Below are positions 5,315-11,149 of a DNA stretch of 11,149 bases, piece after piece (position 1 is the first letter of the stretch; every line of letters starts with the position of its first letter). A program made the position numbers and the translations under genes. This DNA is from Armatimonadota bacterium (GTDB taxonomy: Bacteria > Armatimonadota > SYMT01), in contig JAJFMS010000053.1 in NCBI GenBank assembly GCA_020696885.1, positions 1 through 11,149 of the forward strand, read 5' to 3'. The notes under the pieces were generated by a model that did no database searches, was not told the origin of the DNA, and worked only from the letters and a program-made list of their open reading frames with translations.

Positions 5315-7390
5315 GTGAGCACCGGATCCCCCGCTCCCCAGATGGAAACGGCCCACGTCCTCTTTATGGACATCGTGGGGTACTCGCGCCTGTCGATGGA
5401 CCAGCAGCGGGACAGCTTTCAGGCACTGCAGGAAGTGGTGCGAGCCACGCCGGAGCTCCGGCAGTTGCTGGAAAGCACGGACACCCTCTCCCTCCCCACC
5501 GGGGACGGGATGGCGCTGGTGTTCTTCCACGACCCGATCACCCCGCTCCGCTGCGCGCTGCACATCGCCGGCTCGGTGCGCACGCACGTGAGCCTGCCGC
5601 TGCGGATGGGGCTGCATACCGGGCCGGTCTACCGCGTCCAGGACATCAACACCCACTCCAACGTCTCCGGGGCCGCCATCAACATCGCGCAGCGGATCAT
5701 GGACTGCGGCGACGCCGGGCACATCTTGCTGTCGCGGGAGATTGCAGGGCTCTGCCAGCAGGCCGGGGCGTGGCCGCTGCAAGACCTGGGCATCTGCGAC
5801 GGCAAGCATGGGGAGCGCCTCCACCTCTTCAATCTCTACACCGGAGAGCTCGGCAACCCACGCCTCCCGGAGCGGCTCCGAACGCTCCTCTCGGCGGATC
5901 CCCGTGGCCGCGGCACCGCCAACCCACGCGTGGCCCTGCTTTACAAGCGGAACGCCTACCCGGATAACGACCTCCTGGACGTACTGGAGGAGCGGCTGCG
6001 CGCCGCAGGCTGCATCCCGTTCGTGGATCGCCACCTGGAGATCGGCGTGACCTGGGCGCGGGAGATCGAGCACAAGATCCGGGACGCGGACGCCGTCATC
6101 CCGCTCATCTCCGCGGCTTCGGCCCAGAGCGAGATGCTCGCGCTGGAGGTGCAGACCGCCGCCGAGACCGCCTACCGGCGCGGCGGCGTCCCGCGGCTGC
6201 TGCCGGTCCGCATCGCTTACGACGGCCTGCTCCCTGACGCGCTCGCGGCGGTGCTGGACCCGATCGAATACGCGCTCTGGCAGAGCGCCGCGGACACGGA
6301 GCGGATCGCCGAGGAAGTGGTCCGGGCGGTGCGGGACGGCGCGCGGGTGCCCACCCTCCCGCGCGAGCGGTTGGAGCCGGTGGGCGGCGCGGTGCCGCTC
6401 GACTCCGAGTTCTACGTTGTCCGCCCCGCGGACGACGAGCTCCGGTCCGCCCTCGTCCGCCGCGATAGCATCGTGCTCGTGAAGGGCGCGCGGCAGATGG
6501 GGAAGACCTCTCTTCTCGCCCGCGGGCTCCAGCATGCCCGGACGTCCGGCGCACGGGTGTTCCGCACCGATTTCCAGAAGCTGAACGCCCAGCACCTCGT
6601 CTCCGCCGACACCCTGTTCCTCAAGCTCGCCGAGTCGATCTCGGATCAGCTCGGGCTGGACTTCGTGCCGGAGACCTCCTGGCAGACCCGGCGAGGACCC
6701 AGCGAGAACTTCGAGCGGTTCTGGGTGCGGCACGTCTTCCCCAGCCTGGACGAACACCTGGTGTGGGGGCTGGACGAAGTGGACCGACTGTTTACCTGTG
6801 ACTTCGGCACGGAGGTGTTCGGGCTCTTCCGCTCCTGGCACAACGAGCGGGCGCTGGACCCGGACGGCCCCTGGAAGCGGCTGACGCTGGCGATCGCCTA
6901 CGCCACGGAGGCGCACCTCTTCATCGCGGACATCAACCAGTCGCCGTTCAACGTGGGCACGCGGCTGACACTGGCGGACCTCAACCTGGAGCAGCTCAAC
7001 GATCTCAACCGCCGGCACGGCTCCCCGCTGCGGAGCGAGGCGGAGCTGGCCCGGTTTGCGCGCCTGCTTGGCGGGCACCCATACCTGGTCCGCAAGGGCC
7101 TGCTCAGCCTGGCCTCGCAAGACATGGACCTTGAGACGCTGGAGCGCGAGGCCCATCGCGACGAAGGAGTCTTCGGGGACCACCTCCGGCGGCTGCTGGT
7201 ATTGCTGGCGCGCGAGCCGGTGCTGTGCGACGCCATCCGCGCCGTGCTCCAGGATCGGCCCTGCCCTTCGCCAGAAAGCTTCTTTCGGCTGCGCAGTGCC
7301 GGCGTGGTGATCGGCACTTCCGCCAGCGACGCCCGGCCGCGGTGCCGCCTGTATGCTTCTTACCTCCGCGGACATTTCCTGGACCGATGA
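5315..7390 (+). CDS. Class III nucleotide cyclase - TIR - AAA-like ATPase fusion
   Basis: A 691-residue soluble protein with three domains. Residues about 12-178 form a class III cyclase homology domain: metal-binding Asp19 (LFMDIVGYS) and Asp64 (PTGDG), and the transition-state pair Asn123 and Arg127 (INIAQR). The usual base-selecting Lys and Asp appear replaced by Leu60 and Asn116. Residues about 204-340 form a TIR-like domain: RVALLYKRNA as the first strand, GCIPFVDRHLEIG at the BB-loop position, and Glu278 (ALEVQTA) as the candidate NADase glutamate. Residues about 360-600 form an AAA-like (AAA_35-type) ATPase: Walker A GARQMGKTS (391-399), Walker B VWGLDEVD (483-490), then SPFNVG and GGHPYL. 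A winged-helix-like tail ends the protein. No membrane segment is visible. The GTG at 5315 has AGGA five bases upstream; an ATG at 5342 is possible. The stop overlaps the next start (ATGA), implying coupled translation. The fold assignments are firm to moderate; enzyme activities are inferred. Confidence 0.85.
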   Translation: MSTGSPAPQMETAHVLFMDIVGYSRLSMDQQRDSFQALQEVVRATPELRQLLESTDTLSLPTGDGMALVFFHDPITPLRCALHIAGSVRTHVSLPLRMGLHTGPVYRVQDINTHSNVSGAAINIAQRIMDCGDAGHILLSREIAGLCQQAGAWPLQDLGICDGKHGERLHLFNLYTGELGNPRLPERLRTLLSADPRGRGTANPRVALLYKRNAYPDNDLLDVLEERLRAAGCIPFVDRHLEIGVTWAREIEHKIRDADAVIPLISAASAQSEMLALEVQTAAETAYRRGGVPRLLPVRIAYDGLLPDALAAVLDPIEYALWQSAADTERIAEEVVRAVRDGARVPTLPRERLEPVGGAVPLDSEFYVVRPADDELRSALVRRDSIVLVKGARQMGKTSLLARGLQHARTSGARVFRTDFQKLNAQHLVSADTLFLKLAESISDQLGLDFVPETSWQTRRGPSENFERFWVRHVFPSLDEHLVWGLDEVDRLFTCDFGTEVFGLFRSWHNERALDPDGPWKRLTLAIAYATEAHLFIADINQSPFNVGTRLTLADLNLEQLNDLNRRHGSPLRSEAELARFARLLGGHPYLVRKGLLSLASQDMDLETLEREAHRDEGVFGDHLRRLLVLLAREPVLCDAIRAVLQDRPCPSPESFFRLRSAGVVIGTSASDARPRCRLYASYLRGHFLDR

Positions 7391-10224
7391 GCACCGAAGG
7401 CGCCGATTTCTACATCACGGGAGGCACGCTCCGCGCGGATGCGCCGTCCTACGTGGAGCGCGCCGCGGACCGGGAGCTGTACGACGCGCTGTCTCGCAGC
7501 GACTGCTGCTACGTGCTCACCTCCCGCCAGATGGGCAAGAGCTCCCTGATGGTACGCACCGCCTTCCGCCTGCGTGCCGAAGGGGTGCGAGTGGCCGTGC
7601 TGGATCTCACCGCGATCGGCCTGAACCTAACCCCGGACCAGTGGTACGGCGGCCTGCTCCGACGCATGGCCCGGCAGCTCGATCCCCGGCGCGGCCTCGA
7701 GGACCGGGTGGACGACTACTGGACCGAGCATCCGGAGCTGAGCCCGCTGCAGCGTTTCACGGACGCGCTGGAGCACGTGGTGCTGCCCTACGCGTCCGCC
7801 ACGCCGGCCCCGGCCGACGCTCCCGCGCGCCCGGCCCTGGTCATCTTCATCGATGAGATCGACGTGGTGCTCAGTCTCCCGTTCAACACGGACGAGCTGT
7901 TCGCGGCGATCCGGGCGTTCTACAACCGCCGCGACGAGAACCCGGACCTCCGCCGGCTAACGTTCTGCTTCCTGGGCGTGGCAACCCCCTCCGACCTGAT
8001 CCGCGAAGCCCGGATGACCCCGTTCAACATCGGAGTCCGCGTGGAGCTGTGCGACTTTACCCCGGCGGAGGCCCTCCCGCTCCGGCACGGGCTCTCCGCA
8101 GATCCCAGGAAGGGCGAGGCGCTGCTCAAGCGGGTGCTGCACTGGACCGGTGGGCATCCCTACCTCACGCAGCGCCTCTGCCGCAGCTTCTCCGTTGAAC
8201 CGGCCGGCGAGACCTCGGACGCGGTCGACGCGGTGTGCGGGAAGCTCTTCCTGGCCGCGGGAGCCCAGGATCGCGACGACAACCTGCTCTTCGTCCGGGA
8301 GCGGATGCTTCACGGCACGGACGACCCCGCGGCGCTGCTCACCATGCTGATGCAGGTGCGGCGCGGCGCGCGCATCCCGGCCCGCAACACCGATCCGGTC
8401 GTCGAGCAGCTGTTGCTCTCCGGGGTCGTCCGCGCCAGCCGCGCCCGGCTGGAGGTGCGCAACCGGATCTACCATCACGTGTTCGCGCCCCAGTGGATCA
8501 CCGAGCATATGCCGGATGCGGAGGTCCGCCGGCAGCGTGCCGCGTACCGCCGGGGTCTTGTTCGCGCAACCGCCTTTGCCGGCAGCATTACGCTGGTGGT
8601 GGCGGCGCTCGGGTTGTACGCCTGGGATCAGGCGGGACGCGCCGAGCGGTATGCGCAGGCGAGGACCCAAGAGTCGGAACGCGCGGCTGCGGAGTCGCGG
8701 CGCGCAACTAGAAGCGAAGCGAACTCGAAACAGCAGACGTTCCGCGCGAACCGGGAGCGGAGCGCGGCTGTCAAGGCCCGGGCGGCCGCCGTGCGCCTGG
8801 CGGCGGCCCGTGAGCGGGCGCTCAAATACGCGCATGGTCAGCAGTTGGTGGCGGAAGCGGCAACCGGGCGCGCCCTGGGGGCGGAACAGACCGCGCGCAA
8901 CGAAGCTGCCACCACCCGCCGGCTGCTCTACGCGGCCAACGCTCACCTCCTCCAGCGCGAATGGGAAGCCGGCAACTTCGCCCGGGTGCACCAGCTTCTC
9001 GCCGACAGCCGGGACCACCCGGACCGCGGCTTCGAGTGGGCGTTCTGGGAGCGGAAGAGCCATCCGGAAGAAGCGCTGCTGGTAGGCCACACCGACGCCG
9101 TGACGGCCGCCGGCTACTCCCGGGACGGCCGGCTACTCACCGGCAGCGCGGACGGCAGCGTCCGGCTGTGGTCTCCGTCCGGCAGCTCACGGCTGCTCCT
9201 CACCCAGTTCGTCTCCGTTACCGCGGCCGCGTTCAGCCCGGACGGCTCGCGCATCGTCACGGGCGGGGGTGACGGTGGGGTCCGTATCTGGGACGCCCGG
9301 ACCGGCCGGTTATTGGCTCTACTGCCGGGCCACACCGGCATCGTCAACGCGATCGACTGGTCCCCGGATGGCAGCCGGCTCCTCTCCGCCAGCGAAGACG
9401 CGTCCGTGCGGATCTGGAACCGCACCGGAGGCGAGTACCGTCGCATCCTGAGCGTGGGAAACCCGGTGCGCGCGGCCGTGTGGTCTCGGGACGGCCGGCG
9501 GATCGTTACCGGGACGGCCGAGGGCGGTCTGGCGGTCTGGAACGCGGAGACCGGCCAGCGCCTCGCAGCGTCCCCGCTCTCCCCGCGCGCACTGGGCTCC
9601 ATGGTGGTCTCCGCCAGCGGCCGCACCGTAGCCGCCGCCGGCGCTGAAGGGGTGATCTACCTGTGGGACCTGGACAAGCAGGAGGTGTTGCGGCGCATGA
9701 AAGGACATTCGGCCGCCGTCACCTCCGCGACGTGGACGGCGTGGCCCGCCGGTGGCGAGTGGCGGCCGCGTCGAGCGTCCCGGTACTGGAGCGGAACCGC
9801 AGCGTGCGCGGCATCGCGTTCTCACCGGATGGGGCGATACTGGCGACGGCCTGCGCTGACGGTAGCCTGGGGATCTGGAACGCCCGGAGTGCCACCGAGC
9901 TCCGGCGGATCCGCGGCCACGACCGGGGCGCTGCCTCGATCACCTTCGACCGGACGGGGACCCGTTTGCTTAGCGCCGGGGCCGACGAGATGGCCCGGAT
10001 CTGGCGCGTCGCGGACGGAAGCGCCATGGGCCACGTGGAGGGACATACGGGCGACCTTAACTCGGCGCTCTTCTCCGCGGACGGCGTTCGGTGCGTCACC
10101 GCAAGCTGGGACGGGACCTCGCGCTTGTGGAACCTCCGGCCGCAGCACGCGCGAGGCACCTTATCCGAGGACGGAGTCCAGGTACGCGCGGCTCGATTCT
10201 CGGCAGACGGCAAACGAGTGGTGA
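7387..10224 (+). CDS. AAA-like ATPase - transmembrane - coiled coil - WD40 protein (frameshifted after about residue 783)
   Basis: The frame opens with the ATG of an ATGA overlap with the cyclase-TIR gene. Residues 1-380 are an AAA-like (AAA_35-type) ATPase: Walker A SRQMGKSS (46-53), Walker B LVIFIDEID (151-159), the segment ATPSDLIREARMTPFNIG, and GGHPYLTQRLC, followed by a winged-helix-like part. One transmembrane helix (about 394-413) comes next, then an Ala/Arg/Glu-rich likely coiled coil (about 417-515). WD40 repeats start near residue 565: five complete repeats and the first half of a sixth (GHSAAVTSATW, ending at 783). After that the frame reads low-complexity Arg/Ser/Pro/Gly sequence to a TGA at 10222-10224, which is not authentic protein. 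The WD40 pattern resumes in another frame at 9723. The ATPase should be cytosolic. With the N-terminus inside and one helix, the WD40 part would lie outside the membrane unless the helix is not inserted. The WD40 part is probably the sensor or scaffold of the module. Confidence 0.85.
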   Translation: MSTEGADFYITGGTLRADAPSYVERAADRELYDALSRSDCCYVLTSRQMGKSSLMVRTAFRLRAEGVRVAVLDLTAIGLNLTPDQWYGGLLRRMARQLDPRRGLEDRVDDYWTEHPELSPLQRFTDALEHVVLPYASATPAPADAPARPALVIFIDEIDVVLSLPFNTDELFAAIRAFYNRRDENPDLRRLTFCFLGVATPSDLIREARMTPFNIGVRVELCDFTPAEALPLRHGLSADPRKGEALLKRVLHWTGGHPYLTQRLCRSFSVEPAGETSDAVDAVCGKLFLAAGAQDRDDNLLFVRERMLHGTDDPAALLTMLMQVRRGARIPARNTDPVVEQLLLSGVVRASRARLEVRNRIYHHVFAPQWITEHMPDAEVRRQRAAYRRGLVRATAFAGSITLVVAALGLYAWDQAGRAERYAQARTQESERAAAESRRATRSEANSKQQTFRANRERSAAVKARAAAVRLAAARERALKYAHGQQLVAEAATGRALGAEQTARNEAATTRRLLYAANAHLLQREWEAGNFARVHQLLADSRDHPDRGFEWAFWERKSHPEEALLVGHTDAVTAAGYSRDGRLLTGSADGSVRLWSPSGSSRLLLTQFVSVTAAAFSPDGSRIVTGGGDGGVRIWDARTGRLLALLPGHTGIVNAIDWSPDGSRLLSASEDASVRIWNRTGGEYRRILSVGNPVRAAVWSRDGRRIVTGTAEGGLAVWNAETGQRLAASPLSPRALGSMVVSASGRTVAAAGAEGVIYLWDLDKQEVLRRMKGHSAAVTSATWTAWPAGGEWRPRRASRYWSGTAACAASRSHRMGRYWRRPALTVAWGSGTPGVPPSSGGSAATTGALPRSPSTGRGPVCLAPGPTRWPGSGASRTEAPWATWRDIRATLTRRSSPRTAFGASPQAGTGPRACGTSGRSTREAPYPRTESRYARLDSRQTANEW
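9712..9740 (+). other. Frameshift junction inside a WD40 repeat
   Basis: Upstream the good frame reads GHSAAVTSATW, the first half of a WD repeat. Downstream the good frame, starting at 9723, reads DVDGVARRWRV, the end of a WD repeat. Neighbouring repeats have 17 to 18 residues from the Val of this start to the Asp of this end (54 or 51 bases), but here the two codons (9718 and 9735) are 17 bases apart. About 34 or 37 bases are therefore missing, and both lengths explain the observed frame change. A simple one-base error would not explain the missing residues. Confidence 0.8.
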
Positions 10225-11149
10225 CCGCTCGCGATGATGGGACGGCCACCATCTGGTCGATCGAGGAGCCGAAACCGCACCCACTGCGCCGGCTTACCGG
10301 CCACACCGGCGAATTGCGAGACGCCGCCTTCTCCCCGGACGGCAACCTGGTCGTCACCGCCGGCGCCGACGGCACGCTCCAGCTGTGGCCCGCAGGGGGC
10401 TTCGGTGCGCCCCGCGTACTCCGCGGCCATACCGGGGCTATCACCGCCGTGGCCTTCTTGCCCCGCCGGGTCGTCTCCGCGAGCCTCGACGGCACCGTCA
10501 GGCTGTGGGACCTCCTTACCGGCCGCGAGTGCCTGAGCATCGACGCCGAGGTGGGCGGCCTGAGCGCGGTCGCGGTCTCCCCTGATGGTCGCCGCATCGC
10601 CGCCGGGGGCGAGCGGGGGGTTACGTTCTGGGATGCCGCCAACCCCACGGACGCGGAAGCCTGGGCTCGGCAGGACGACGCACTCCCCGACCGTCGCGCC
10701 CGGGCGCGGAAAGAGCTGAGCGAATTCAGCGCGCGGAGCCTGCAAACCCGCATTCCCCCGCGGCAGCCGGGCACGCCGGCACGGTTGATCGATCTAACGC
10801 CCCACTACAACGCCCTACTCACCGAAAGCTGGCACGACCTGGCGCGGCTCCCCGCAAACGACCTCTCCGAACTGGGCTCAGGTCAGGTCTCTCTTCGCGG
10901 CACCCTATTCGACGTCCGCGGGGTCGTCCAGCTCCAATATCCGGCTCGCGGGCGAGACCACCGGGACTACCCGCGGGCGGTCAACGGGATTCGGATCCGA
11001 CAGCCGTGCCGGCGGCTGGTGTTTCTGCACGGCGCTTCCGGGGGGACGAGCCTCGCCGATGTAGGCCTCCGGATCGGGACCTACCGCATCCGTTACGCAG
11101 ATGGGGTTACCCACGACGTACCGCTATCCTACGGCATCCACCTGCGGGA
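9723..11149 (+). CDS. C-terminal part of the frameshifted WD40 protein with beta-sandwich domain (runs off window)
   Basis: This frame is open for 475 codons to the window edge and continues the protein begun at 7387. It has no start codon with a ribosome site, so it is probably not an independent gene. It holds the end of the broken repeat (DGVARRWRV) and about seven further WD40 repeats to about 10640, with motifs such as GIAFSPDG, GSLGIWNA, GHTGELRDAAFSPDG and GTVRLWDL. With the five upstream this makes about 13 blades, near two seven-bladed propellers. A charged linker (ARQDDALPDRRARARKEL) follows. From about 10785 a distinct domain starts: LIDLTPHYNALLTESWH, NDLSELGSG, LFDVRGVVQLQYP, then YRIRYADGVTHDVPLSYG. 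This pattern recurs at the C-termini of some WD40 and kinase proteins of soil bacteria and looks like a jelly-roll ligand-binding fold. Its ligand is unknown and its end is not in the window. Confidence 0.82.

Noticed and set aside
5225..7375. A 716-codon open frame on the minus strand opposite the cyclase-TIR gene
   Set aside because: The plus strand encodes clear domain motifs throughout. The antisense translation is Arg/Pro/Glu/Gln-rich without recognisable domains, as expected from GC-rich third positions.
5315..7390. Calling the locus a Pycsar system
   Set aside because: Pycsar has a stand-alone pyrimidine cyclase and an effector with a cyclic-nucleotide-binding domain. Here the domains are fused, and no such binding domain is visible.
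9690..9740. Programmed ribosomal frameshift in the WD40 gene
   Set aside because: There is no slippery heptamer, and a frameshift alone would not explain the 11-12 missing residues of the repeat.

Overview
The window is GC-rich bacterial DNA with tight coding, long spurious antisense reading frames, and AGGAAG/CATCCTT-type low-complexity repeats between genes. Together these suggest a Gemmatimonadota-like (Longimicrobium-type) or similar soil bacterium. That assignment is an impression from composition and repeat style, not a proof. No rRNA, tRNA, CRISPR array, transposase or integrase was seen.

The left half (1-4892) holds ordinary accessory metabolism genes. On the minus strand are the start of a small secreted protein with an Asp-Arg repeat (cut by the window edge) and an aldo/keto reductase with a complete catalytic tetrad. 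Divergent from the reductase is a secreted protein with a PilP/GspC-like small beta domain followed by a Tyr-Pro-Gly-rich tail. Then come an MFS exporter of the EntS/MFS_3 type and a Tat-exported intradiol ring-cleavage dioxygenase with all four iron ligands.

A 422-base gap (4893-5314) carries a large imperfect inverted repeat and several small palindromes. It separates the metabolic genes from the most interesting part of the window.

The right half (5315-11149) is a two-gene module joined by an ATGA overlap. The first gene encodes a class III nucleotide-cyclase domain, a TIR domain and an AAA-like (AAA_35-type) ATPase in one soluble protein. The second encodes a related AAA-like ATPase, one transmembrane helix, a coiled coil, about 13 WD40 repeats and a C-terminal beta-sandwich domain that runs off the window. 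The two ATPase domains share several motifs and probably work together. The architecture (TIR effector, cyclase, P-loop switch, WD40 sensor) resembles bacterial conflict or signalling systems driven by NTP hydrolysis. A role in phage defence or regulated cell death is inference only. The WD40 gene is interrupted near 9712-9740: one repeat lacks its middle and the reading frame changes, which fits a deletion of about 34-37 bases. Either the system is broken in this strain or the assembly has an error here.
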